Source: Chrysomallon squamiferum
Taxonomy: Eukaryota > Mollusca > Gastropoda > Neomphalida > Peltospiridae
Assembly: GCA_012295275.1 (NCBI GenBank)
Contig: CM022665.1
Span: 38,153,933-38,217,932, forward strand
DNA: 64,000 nt
Direction: 5' to 3'
The position numbers and the translations under genes were made by a program. This document shows, piece by piece, positions 48,100-59,510 of this stretch (its first letter is position 1; each line of letters opens with the position of its first letter). The notes under the pieces are model-generated. The model saw nothing but the letters and a program-made list of their open reading frames with translations. It was not told the DNA's origin and did no database searches.

Positions 48100-48390
48100 A
48101 AAAGGCCAAAATGGTGGCACACATGAAATTTTCAAGATCGCAATATTTTATTGTTACACTGTTTCATTTGCAGAGTCTGGCTGCTAGAAAGAAAAGCAAC
48201 AGTAAGATGGAGGTACAGACAATGTATTTAGGCCATTACATCACCCAGTTAAACATGGCATGGCTGCTAATAGCTGTCGATTTATCAAGGTCTTGGAGTT
48301 TTAACAACTTATTTCATTGCCATATTCCTTCCTATTATCGTTCCCACATCTTGAGAATCGTACTTATTAAACTTTCCATATTGTAAACAC
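48100..48390. other. Less repetitive island, unassigned
   Basis: Contains an open frame of 91 codons with no recognisable domain, a cag splice-acceptor-like word after tttcatttg at 48170 and homeodomain-like ctaata. No function can be stated. Confidence 0.2.
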
Positions 48391-48783
48391 TAACAAGTTT
48401 CCCAGCATTCAAAACAAATGTTTATCAGAGGAACAACAAAAGACTTGTGTAGGAAATAATAAATGGACAAGTGATTAATATCATTAAGAGGACCACTTGA
48501 GAATAAAATAATTGCGGTGAGTGCTTTTCAAATAAGGAAATATTTGACATAGTAAAATTGTGTTCCCATGGTCAGTGACACTATGGCAACCTGACTGTCA
48601 ACTCTGTGGAAATGTAAGCTATCACTGTTCTATCAAGAGAGACTTTCTTTACTTGACACTAAACAAGTCTTACGTAACTTTATGAATGTGACACCACGTG
48701 AAGATGAGTCATTGTATCTTGACAGTTTTTACTTGCAGGGTGCTTTTTATAAATATGCCCTTGTATGTATATTGTATATATGA

Positions 48784-48784
<1 letters not shown>

Positions 48785-48829
<45 letters not shown>

Positions 48830-49162
48830 ACATATATGAATGTATACACACTTTTACACATAGATGTTCACACAGAGACAATAAAAATACATTCACACAC
48901 ATATATACACACAAATATATACATACATACAAATATGATTAAATACATAAATACCTATATACATACACATATATATATACACAAATTCATACATATATAT
49001 ATATATATATATAAATACATACACACACATACATATGCATTCACACATATACACATATACACATACATACACACATGTACACATACATACATGCATACAT
49101 ACATACATGCATACATACACATACATGCATACATACATACATACATACATACATACATACAT

Positions 49163-49195
<33 letters not shown>

Positions 49196-49197
49196 AC
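48785..49197. repeat. (TG)n then (TACA)n compound microsatellite
   Basis: About 22 TG units (48785-48828) are followed by 350 bp of acac, atac and TACA repeats, the purest at 49090-49180. The 191-residue + frame and the 110-residue - frame are translations of this repeat. Confidence 0.97.
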
Positions 49198-49370
49198 AGA
49201 CATACAAAAGACAGAGAATATTCAAAATCCTAAACTACATATTTACCAGTGTCAGGGTTTCCACAAAAACTAGTTGCATGCAAAAATGACAAAAGATAAA
49301 AGAACAGCATGCTTCGTGGGAAGTGATGATCACCCTCGGCTATTGAGCAACTTTTTTTAAGGTTGTTTTG

Positions 49371-49440
49371 ATGGCCGAACAGTAACATCATCCGCCTTCG
49401 GAGTGTGGGCGAATGGGTGACATATGTTTGAGTCTCCATA
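49371..49440 (+). mobile_element. tRNA-like sequence, probable SINE head
   Basis: An A-box-like tggccgaacag (49372-49382) and a B-box-like gtttgagtctc (49426-49436) lie about 43 bp apart, as in tRNA-Ser/Leu types with a long variable arm. The acceptor stem does not pair well and no 3' terminator run follows, so a SINE head is more likely than a working tRNA gene. Confidence 0.4.
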
Positions 49441-50263
49441 CCATATTTATTAAGGTATAAATTGTATTTTTATGTATTTAAATTCAGTTAAATTTTTTTG
49501 CAGTTTTTGGATTTGTTTTTAAAATTGGGATAAGACATATAGGAAAGCTAAGATTCCAGGAGATTTTATTCTGCAAACAGTAATTCATACAATTAATAGA
49601 AATTACCTAAGACTCATGCATCCATTTCATAAGTGTTTTTAATTTACTTTTGCGAGTGCATTAACGCTTTGCAATATGGGCAGCCAGCCATTTTATCAAT
49701 CATCATTCATGTGAGAAACCATAATTCAAAACCAATAAATATTCTATTATATTTTATTACGTTAATTCTGCACCAATTTTCAATGCAAATATTTTTCAAT
49801 GAAATATACATGAATAAATGTTGTACGTGTACTGACAAACGTATTAAAATTTAAAAATAATGCAAAAGTAAATAAGTAATATATTTTAAAATAAGATTGT
49901 GTATATATATATATATAATTGAAGAAAAAAATGAATAAGGTAAGTAATGAATATATTTAAATTCAATTATCAAGCCTTTATAAAATTTTGTATTCACCTC
50001 CAGTATTGCAAAACACAAACAGTGTACCACGCAACTGTAATAGAAAAATGAGCACATCCAAAGAAGAATAATATGCTGCAATGAATTAATATCAAATTTA
50101 TCTTTAACAAAAAAAAAAATAATAATAATAATTTTAAAGCTGTGACATTTTTAATCTACATTCAACCAAAATAAACTATTTGTATTAGATAAGAAAATAT
50201 GGTAATATGATAACGTACTTTTCATTACATCATTTAACGTAATGCATTTTTTTGTTGTTGCAG

Positions 50264-50412
50264 GTATATCAACTGAAAACATGGGTGTATTGTTGAGGCA
50301 CTGCAAGCAGTTAGGTGTTCCATTACCTATGCACAGCAGTTGTTCTCAGCAGACAGAATCCAGACAACATCTGGCAGGTCACCAGATCGATTCACGTCAG
50401 TGGATAGAATGA
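50264..50412 (+). other. Possible exon, weak
   Basis: A pyrimidine-rich stretch ending tttttttgttgttgcag (to 50263) precedes a less AT-biased segment that stays open in one frame for 48 codons (from 50266, including ENMGVLLRHCKQLGVPLPM) to TGA at 50410-50412. No homology is recognised and no upstream partner exon was found. It could be the last exon of an unseen gene, a non-coding RNA exon, or chance. Confidence 0.2.
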
Positions 50413-50582
50413 GAATGGAAGATGTGAAAATAGCCTGGTTTTTACTCTGAAAGATTTCTTGTTTAAAAATAATCAGTTTTTGTTTGCATTATTAAAAAGA
50501 TAGGAAGACAGGCTTCAGTGGAGTGATGACAAATTCTCACTGCTGAATAGAATTTAAAAAAATTTAAATATAAATGAAGTAT

Positions 50583-50585
<3 letters not shown>

Positions 50586-50649
<64 letters not shown>

Positions 50650-50798
50650 CAACAAAAATAATAATAGCAATAATGAATAAAAAAAATATGATGATGACAA
50701 TAGCAACAACAATAGCATCAGTAACAGAAAAGTAACTACTGTTATTAAAGCTACTTCTTCTATTGCTACTACTGCTACTGTTACTCCGACTGCTACTT

Positions 50799-50851
<53 letters not shown>

Positions 50852-50890
50852 GCTACTGCTAACAGTACCACTACTGCTACTATTACTATT
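50586..50890. repeat. (AAT)n and (CTA)n triplet repeats
   Basis: About 20 pure AAT units (50586-50645), degenerate aac/aat words, then about 18 CTA units (50798-50851). The 138-residue minus frame (poly-Ile, poly-Val) is an artefact. Confidence 0.97.
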
Positions 50891-50914
50891 ACCACCATAC
50901 CAAGAGCTAACCTT

Positions 50915-51245
50915 TTACATTTAGCTATAAAGAATTCTTTATAAACGACTTCCCATAGACAGGAAATCAAACACTATGCTATGCTGAACACAAGACTACG
51001 CATGAAACAGTCCTGTTGGTGTACCATGTAGAACTGATCCTTTGATTTACCATACCTCAGGACTGCTTTCTAACCACATGGCACTGGTTGGTACAAGATA
51101 CAGCATGCTCAGGGTACAGTGCAGGAGTGACCCACTGACTTATCACACCTCAGGTCTGTTTTCTAACCACAAAGCAATGACTAGAAAGAGAAATAGCATG
51201 ATGGGGTAACTGTGGAGGGTTGATCCTGTAAGTCTCAGATCCATG
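50915..51245 (-). mobile_element. SINE with tandemly repeated head/core unit
   Basis: The inverted core is visible: agctataaagaattcttta (50923 on) and cttcccatagacaggaaat (50949-50967). After it a unit of about 93 bp is repeated: tttgatttaccatacctcag then gactgctttctaaccacatg (51041-51080), again as ctgacttatcacacctcagg and tctgttttctaaccacaaag (51135-51175), and partly a third time (gttgatcctgtaagtctcag, 51219-51238). Confidence 0.65.
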
Positions 51246-51474
51246 TACTTATGACTCACTGTTTATGTAGTCCAGTTTATTTGATAATTGTTTATCTGTG
51301 ATGTCTGTTTCTGATACCCTTTCTAGTTTAATGACTGCATGACTTCATTGTAACTTGACCTGGTATTCAAATTTCACTTCCTGGTAATCTCATAATGTTT
51401 AACACACAGTCATGTGAGTCACTTGTTTCTCATGTTTCTAGACTGCTTGAAGTAAACAACGAAAACAAAGAATG

Positions 51475-51680
51475 ATTATAATAACAAAAATATAACAACA
51501 AAAACAACAATAACAACAACAGCAATAATAACAACAACATTAAAAAAATAATAATTATTATTATTATTACAATTATTATAGTTATGGTAATGATTATAAT
51601 AATAATGATGATGATGATGATGATGATAAAAATAGTATTAGTATTAATGAAAATAAATGTAATAATAATAACAATTTTGA
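51475..51680. repeat. (AAC)n, (AAT)n and (GAT)n triplet repeats
   Basis: aac and aat words are followed by a pure atg/gat run (51604-51628). The Met-rich frame is an artefact. Confidence 0.9.
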
Positions 51681-51990
51681 TAATTAATCACAAATTGTTC
51701 TATGCCACTGACAATTTTCATACAGTGTTTTATGCTTTTCCAGTGTGTGTGTGTGAGAGAATGTATTAAATCTTGACCCTGAAATATACTGGTGAAAACC
51801 TTTAACAGCAAAATAGCACAGTATTTATACATAAAGACTGTATTTGCAATAATATCTAAATGGAAAAAAACAAAACAAAAAATTTCAAAATCAACATTTC
51901 TAAGAAATGGTGTTTTCATTCTACAAAAACAATTTCAGTTCATATTACCTTAATTAAGGTTGTGTGCACAATAATATTTATTTTTTCCCT

Positions 51991-51991
<1 letters not shown>

Positions 51992-52039
<48 letters not shown>
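51992..52039. repeat. (AC)n microsatellite
   Basis: About 24 uninterrupted AC units. Confidence 0.97.
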
Positions 52040-52040
<1 letters not shown>

Positions 52041-53869
52041 TTTTATAATATTAAAAAAAAATTAAAATCTTTGACAGCTTATCATATAGTACCAAGACAA
52101 GTGATAGACTATTTTCAAACAAATCATGACTAATTTGTAATACAGTTTATCCAAATAAACCAAAAATGATTAAAAATGATTTTTAATGGTTTGCTATAGA
52201 AATACTCAAGGCCAAATAAGAAACTTATATGTTTACAATGATGAATAACTGATACATTTGAATATACAACCATTTAATTTTATACATACAGACATTTAGT
52301 GCATTTAAAACACAGCTGTAATGACATCACAACAGGCTTGTTGTTTGTAGATATAATACTAATAAAACAATATATAAAAAAAATAAAACAACAGCATCAA
52401 AACATCCATCCATTACTTCCACAGTATTAACGTAATTTAATAGGAACAAATTTCATAGCTGTAAAACCATTATTAAAATACTTAACTGTTCATTTGGATT
52501 ATCAACTAAATCACAAGACTACCCAGGCATTTATTTATAATGTAGAGAAAAAAAATAGCTGCAACAACTTTAATACAATCTACACATTCTTACCATATTG
52601 TTGATTAAATAAATATATCAACAAACCTGTTATTAATAAGCAAAAATGTACCAGTACTTTGATGTTCTTGAATCTGCATAGCAGCCATTTTATGTAGAAA
52701 TCTGTAATATTTTCATGCTGTAATGCTTGTTATCTTATACCTCAGTAATGTTTAATAATATTGATTAATTTTGTTTGAACTCATACATAAAACCTTAATT
52801 TATAGCTGTAAATTAAAAAGAAAAAATACAATGTTTTTCTTATAATCTGGGTCTTATTAATTCATTTCTTTTCTATATGCCTTTCTTTCTTTTTTTTTTT
52901 GTTAAAGATTACAGCAGTTATATGAAACATTCTATGTATAATTTTTAACAAGATGTGTATTTAATGAACTCTGTGAAAAAACAAAATAAAAAATAAAAAA
53001 GTAATTAAAAACTAAATAAAAGAAAAAAGAAATTTCTTAATACTATACTTATTATTATTATATAATACTTTTTTGTTGTTATACTTATTTCTTTTTTTAT
53101 AAAAAGCAGCTACAATTATACTAAAAAAAAGGTGTTGTTAATATTGTACTGTTATTATTATATGATACTTTTTAGTTGTTATACTTTTAAAAAAATATAT
53201 AAATAATAATAATTTATAATGAAATATCTTTCTGTTTCATTTATCTGCCCTAAATCTCATGAATAATAATAATAAAAAAAAGTGAATTTAATTTATTATT
53301 TTTATTAAAAATCGGTGACCAGTTTTTCTTTCTGTCTTTTTTTTTTTTTGCTTTTTCTTTTTATTGTAGACACTGTCCGGTCAACTGGGGTCAAGACTCA
53401 CTGATCACATACAAGAGAAAACCGACACCTACTGATTTTATATAGGAATGTTGATACAAACAGAAAAAAGGACAAACCATGTACAAGTATTTACACAGGT
53501 CAACTACAAGTTAAATAAGTCTTATCAAGAGATCGACAGATCAAATCGGTTAATAGCAACAAAAGAAAAAGTTTTGCCTTCACCAAAATTTCTAGCTCAG
53601 AGCTATCAAAAAGCTAAATTCTGTTAAGGAAATAATAATCATTTCTTCTTGTCAAAGTCTGTTAAAGATAATTGTATTCAACTGATTGCATATGTTGTAC
53701 TCGTTTATGCTGTTGGTGCTCTTAAACAGTTGGTAGAAATTATTTTGAGGGCAGAATATCAAGAGGGGATTCATTTTGGTTTATTGTTAAGACTAAATAC
53801 ATCTAGATTAAATGAAACATTTCTGGTTATGTAAAGTTTTTTGGGCTTTAATGGGTTTATACATGACAG

Positions 53870-53967
53870 TATAAATTATAAATTATAAAATAGATAAATA
53901 ATTTTAAATATATCTGTATACAGATATATTTTAAATTATTTATCTATTTTATAATTTATAATTTATA
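53870..53967. repeat. 98-bp near-perfect palindrome
   Basis: The two 49-bp arms meet at ctgta|tacag (axis between 53918 and 53919). Position by position, 48 of 49 pairs are complementary; the one mismatch is 53905/53932. There is no spacer. It could extrude as a cruciform or, if transcribed, form a long hairpin. It may be a fold-back element; no target duplication was identified. Confidence 0.9.
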
Positions 53968-54079
53968 TTGTATGTATGTATATATATAAATCTATATATA
54001 TATATATATATATATATATCTATATACATGTGTGTGTGTTTATATATATATAAAACTTCACAAAAGAAAAGGTTTTTCC

Positions 54080-54114
<35 letters not shown>

Positions 54115-54120
54115 CTATAT
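53968..54120. repeat. (TA)n and (TG)n microsatellites
   Basis: TA and tatatc repeats (53978-54052) follow the palindrome directly; about 28 bp of TG lies at 54086-54114. Confidence 0.92.
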
Positions 54121-55399
54121 CTGTGTGTATAAAATTATAAATTGTCACAAGAACCTTATGTCTGACATAAGATTACCATTGCTTGAACAGTCTCTTGAGA
54201 TGACATTAGTTAAATATTCCTTTCCTTTCATACTTCCATATTATCTGATTATCTGCCCCTGATAAAGCGCTCTCTATTTGCTGTCCACAGAAGGAGATCT
54301 GATATCAAGTGTCAAGTCCACTCCATACCACTTGAACTCTTGAGAACAAGTGGAAATGGAACAAGAGTTTTTGGATCTATTACAGATCAGGAATGTCCAG
54401 CATGTTCTTGTACAAACATTAAGAAAAACATTATTAATATAGAACAAAAATAAATACTCTCGAGACCTATGTTTTATTAATCAATGAACAAACCTACCTC
54501 ACAGAAACAAAAATAGACCCCTTTAAAATCTAATATCTGCAGCAGTGGTTCATAACATTTTATTTTTCAGGATTTCAAATAGTTTTTTTTAAACTGGGTT
54601 ACATTTTTTGCTTTGACAGGAGTACAGTCAGTTTAGTGGCAAGTATTTATGCATGATAAAAACATAGCTTTTACCATCACCTTATGTTTTCATAAAGACC
54701 ACACATGTTGAGAATTACTGGGAAGCCATAAACAGATTCAGATGACGCACCAGTTAGGTCTCAGGTGGGTGCATGTAGTTTTGTAAATCAGTTTTGTTTT
54801 ATTATTTATTTTTAAAAACCTGACTGATCTTTTTTTTTTTCTATTTCTGTTTCTTTAAATTTTATTATCATAAGTTATAAGTTATATCCATCACAATAAC
54901 AGCAGCCCTTTTTATGAAACACTGGATCTTCCCGTTGTAAGTCTTGCAAATAACTCTGAAGCTTATTTAATTCTGATATGCTTTGGGATTGTTTTTTGTT
55001 TTTTTACACTATGGCATTTGACACTTCATAGTTTGGTACATTGTTGTTTTTCTCATGCAAACAACTCATAACAGGAAATATATAAAGATGTATATCTTTG
55101 GATTGATATGATCTTCCAAAAATATGTGACTGTCAAAAAAAAAAATGCCATTAAGAATAATGTAAAAGAAAAATACATGAAGTACCAGTGAGATTTTTCT
55201 TTGACTGTCTAAAAAAAGTATCTTTTTTTCTTTTTTATGGGATGTGTCATACTTGATGGAAGGAACAAATATATATATATAATATTTTGTAATGACATTA
55301 TCAACACATTTTAATTTATGAATGACATACGATCACATGCACAAAGGTTATGAGAGAAGAAATCCATTACCATTACAAAGAAGTAGTTGTTTTTATTTT

Positions 55400-55575
55400 T
55401 CAATTAAAAAAAACCATGAGTTTTTATGTGCAATTTCTCACAGACAGGAAATGATATAGTACAGTATTTGGAAAAACTGGTAAGACTAAACTGGTCATGG
55501 AATACATGTTGGATTGGGGTATGATCATGCCAACAAACACATCTCAGACCACTGTGCTACATCTTTCTGCTTCTG
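55400..55575 (-). mobile_element. SINE, degenerate copy
   Basis: tttttatgtgcaatttctca then cagacaggaaatg (55421-55453), aaactggtcatggaatacat (55487-55506) and accactgtgctacatc (55549-55564) follow the inverted order from core to head. Confidence 0.6.
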
Positions 55576-56219
55576 TATTTGATAATCATTAACAGAGACA
55601 TGTTGTTAGCATGCAGGTGGTTTGATACACAGTGTTACAGACATCTACAACATCACTAACATTCCTCACTGCCAGTCATTCCAGTGTTGATAACACAAGC
55701 AGAAAACTATCCAAGTACACTCAACGTGACTGAGAACCAACATACCAGCTAATAACAATAATAAATAGTTCTGATTAGACAGGTTAAGAAAAAAAAAAAG
55801 CATAAGAAACAACTTAAGAGATAATTTGTAAATTGCTTTTTGTTTTCAGGTATTTGAGTTCCAAGGTTATTCTTTTTTCTAATGCTAGTCTAATGGAAAC
55901 ATTGAGACTTGTTTTTTTAACTGTCTATGGTAAGGACAATGTAAAAAATCCCTGCTAATTATGTGGCTCCATAAATATGGTTTTCTAATAATGTGTTTTT
56001 CTTTTGTTTTGAGTTGGGTTTTTTTAATGTTAAGCATACTTTTCTTTTATACAGGCAATAATGATGTGAGATGTGTTTAGGCTGTGATGATTCCTTCTCC
56101 TACTTTTTTCAGATAGCAGCAACAGGTATTTTATATGTACGCAGACACGAAGGTAGATATCACAGCTTTGATAAACAAGTGAAACTGGCTGAAATATGAA
56201 ACCTTTCTTTAGTTCTACC

Positions 56220-56275
56220 AAAGCGTGTTGAACCTGAGATCCTTTATGCTTCAGACCCTGAGCTATAGTCTACTC
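56220..56275 (-). mobile_element. SINE head fragment, tentative
   Basis: gagatcctttatgcttcaga then ccctgagctata resembles the inverted tRNA-like head. It is short. Confidence 0.35.
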
Positions 56276-56464
56276 CAAGGAAGATGAAAATGGTGTATGT
56301 AATACATCAAACTGATCTGGCAAGATGCTGAGGACTGCAGAAAGTATTAAAATTTTTAGTAAGAAAAAAAACCTATACTGACTGTAATCATCTTCAACAT
56401 ACTTGATTTAAGGAACATAGAGATGATAAAAAAATAAAAATTTATTATTAGATCAACTTCTCTT

Positions 56465-56540
56465 TTTTCATTTACCTGAAAGAAATGTTCTATATGCAGG
56501 AAAGTACATACCACAGACTTTGGTTGTGAAAGATCATTTA
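56465..56540 (-). mobile_element. SINE core fragment, tentative
   Basis: tatgcaggaaagtacatacc then acagactttgg (56494-56524) matches the inverted core. Confidence 0.5.
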
Positions 56541-57399
56541 ACAGAAAAACTTTTATTTACTTCCCAAACAGTTGTCTATCAATAAACAATCAATAATGAA
56601 CTGAATTCCATTAAAATCTTGGAAGCTTCTAACCATTAAGATGTGGTTAACCAAGTTTATCATGCTGTTTTTTTAGAATTGCTCCTTTCAGTCAAGAAAG
56701 ATAGAATGTGATGATGTATGTTACAGAAACAATGTAAAAAAAATATATAAAAAATAATGAAAATAAATAAAAAGTTATTGAGAAGTGCTTTTTTTTTTTC
56801 ATCTCTTTCTCTGAGAATTTTATTTTATTACCTTTTTTCTTCTTATTAATTTGTCCAAACTTCAGAATCACTGTAATATGTTGATCACATCCTTAACTAT
56901 TGTCATAGATCAAATTTCCACATCAAGTTTCTCATAAAACCTGTTTTAGTGTTGAAGTACAAATAAATTGTCATGATTCATGACTCTGTGTATCAAAAAT
57001 GATTTAGTTTTATATAAACGTCTATCCAGTGTGTATTATTGCCAAGAAATGTGATTTTTTCAATTCATAGGTTATAATGTTTTATTTATTTACTTTTTTA
57101 TTTTTACTAATTTTCTTCTTCTTTTTTTAATCTCCACTATAAAAAGAATCAGCTGATGCAAAAGAATCTTGCTATTTCCTATTCCTGCCAGTACTCTAAT
57201 TGATTTATCCAAAGACTTTGGAAACAATTTCCTTTCCACATGATATGTTTAAAAGAACCCACAATGCTTCTGATAAGAACTGCCTGTACAGTGACGGGTT
57301 TTCTTGTTTCCACATTATTGTATAAAATCCACACAAATGATATATTAACCTTCAATAATACAATATACTGAACATCACTTATATATCTTTATCTATATC

Positions 57400-57432
57400 T
57401 CTGTCTATCTATCTATCCACACACACACACAT
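57400..57432. repeat. (TATC)n and (AC)n short repeats
   Basis: ctatctat words followed by a short CA run. Confidence 0.8.
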
Positions 57433-57599
57433 CTTGTGAAATACGAATGCATGGTATTATGAAATACTGAGGAACCCAAACTTTATTTGAATATGGTATA
57501 TTAATTTAGGTGTTACAATGCGTAACTCGATTATCAATTAATTCCAGCTTTTACTGATAAAAGATTTTTAACAATTTCAAAACTCCAGACAAATAAGTT

Positions 57600-57960
57600 A
57601 CGGGCTATTAATATTATTCTCTTGACTAGACCATTTCCAAAGAAGGAGGAATATGGGCCTACTAATAGCAACAACGTAATTAATGCTATTCGTCATTTGC
57701 GCAAGAACAGAATGACGACAGTTGTTGTGTCTGCTAGATCAAAAGGACGTTCAGCCCGATCTGTCAGTAACATGATAGACTGTTGTAAGCAGTCTGTGAT
57801 GTACAACGGGAGTTCATCATGAACATTTGCAAAAACAAGAGGTGACGCACACAGATAATACATTAACACTTCGTAGGGCAATTTAAATGACATTGACAGA
57901 ATGAAGTGACGAAGTGTTCCAAGTAATAAAAGTACTGTAACCAATATTATATAATTACAT
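57600..57960. other. Less AT-biased island, open on both strands
   Basis: Repeat-free DNA with CpG (cattcgtcatttgcgcaaga, ggacgttcagcccgatctgt). A 66-codon + frame (57622) and an 83-codon - frame (57693) overlap, neither with a recognised domain. It is a candidate conserved element or small unknown gene; the evidence does not decide. Confidence 0.25.
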
Positions 57961-58244
57961 TATTAATTATTAGAATTTCTTGTGCATGAAAGTTGTGGAT
58001 TAAATAATGTTAAATTAATTACAGGCACCTACTTTTATTAACTCAGATTACAACTGGAGTAATTCTTCAAAATAAGTTTTAATCTGTTACTGAGGAGTAT
58101 TTATAAAATTTTGTTTAAAGATACCGCTAGCGCAGTTATATAAGTACCAGTCATGTAATTATCAAACGATACCTCCTCAGTTTTTTCATTAGCAGCACAA
58201 ATTTTATATCTTCACAACTTGTGAAAGTATTTTTCATAGCTTCT

Positions 58245-58345
58245 GATAGTTGCTGGTTTTAATGGAAAATGGCCCAGTGGGTTCTCTTAAAAGGATTGAT
58301 CCAACAACACATTTCAACTAAGACCACTGAAACCTCTGAACATAG
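58245..58345 (-). mobile_element. SINE core-to-head fragment
   Basis: ggttttaatggaaaatggcc then cagtgggttctc and aaaaggattgatccaac (58255-58306), followed by taagaccactgaaacc, match the inverted family in order. Confidence 0.6.
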
Positions 58346-59279
58346 CCCAAGTTTTGTAATAAAAAATCAGACTTCATCTACTTTCAATTTTTCATGAATA
58401 TAACTAATTTTGTTATTTGTTTAGAAGAACATTCTTAAATGGTTGATTGTAATTTTCTCCCTGTAATTATTTTAACTTAAAATTCTGTTTCTTTTCTCAT
58501 CATTTTTATTTGTAATTATCACAGACATGGATCTTAAGTCATTATAATTTTATTTAATTATTTATTCTGTCAAGTGATAAAAAAAAAAAAAAGCATCAAT
58601 GAACATTCATCTTTCTAAAGAAAAAAAGAAAAGGAGCTTATCCAAGGTGTTATGAGACCCCCACAGTGAACTCTACCTGTTTGTTCAGCACTTGTAACAG
58701 CAGGTAAGATGCAGATGAGTTGAATATGGAGATGTAATAAAGTCTTTATCTTTTGTTAAGATTCCACCCGATATGTCTCATCTTCCCTTAAACCCAACAC
58801 AAACAGAAAAGAAAAAAAGGACTGCAGATGAAAAAAGAAGAAGAAGAAAAAGAAAAGTGTGTTAATATGACATCAACAAGTGATAATGATAGAGCCTGGA
58901 CTTCAATTTCAGCACATGTTTACAATGTAAACATATAAATTACATAATAAATGTCAATAATGTTTACTGGGTATGTGTGCATAATGTGACTGAAATCTGA
59001 GATATTGATGATGGTGCTGTATGTAAATGCATACATTGTGAGAAAATTAACACCTCGAAACATCATGTACACACCACTGCACACATTAAATTGTGATGGA
59101 GTCTGACCTCCTTGTCAGAAATGATGACAGTTACCAGATGATGGTGTGTGCATTGTAGAGTTAATTATTTGAGAGGCCACCAAAGTGATTTGTGAAAAGG
59201 AAAGAAAAAAGACAACCAGTACCATACTTAGTACACAATTTTTTTTCTTTTTAATACTTCTTGAAAACATTGATATTTT

Positions 59280-59510
59280 CTCTTATTAATGGTTATAAGT
59301 TTAAAACAGAGTCTTTTAAAATGATGATACAACTGAATAAACTGACACCACATTCATTAGATACTGTTATCAGTTATCAAAATGGATCCCACATATTTAC
59401 CTCCCCACAGACAGGAAAGTATATTCATTGATAAACCAGTAATGGAAGCCCTGGTTAGAATAGGAGGTAACCCAAAGAGAGCACTAACCAGTGAACCATT
59501 ACTTTTGTTA
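59280..59510 (-). mobile_element. SINE, long degenerate copy
   Basis: ttattaatggttataagttt (59283-59302), acaccacattcattagatac (59345-59364), atcaaaatggatcccacata (59377-59396), ctccccacagacaggaaagt (59401-59420), gataaaccagtaatggaagc and ctggttagaataggaggtaa follow the inverted tail-to-core order. Confidence 0.75.

Noticed and set aside
48698-49273. 191-codon frame, longest in the window
   Set aside because: Made of TG and TACA microsatellite (His-Thr-Tyr-Ile repeats); no gene.
50554-50970. 138-codon minus frame with poly-Val and poly-Ile
   Set aside because: Translation of CTA and AAT triplet repeats.
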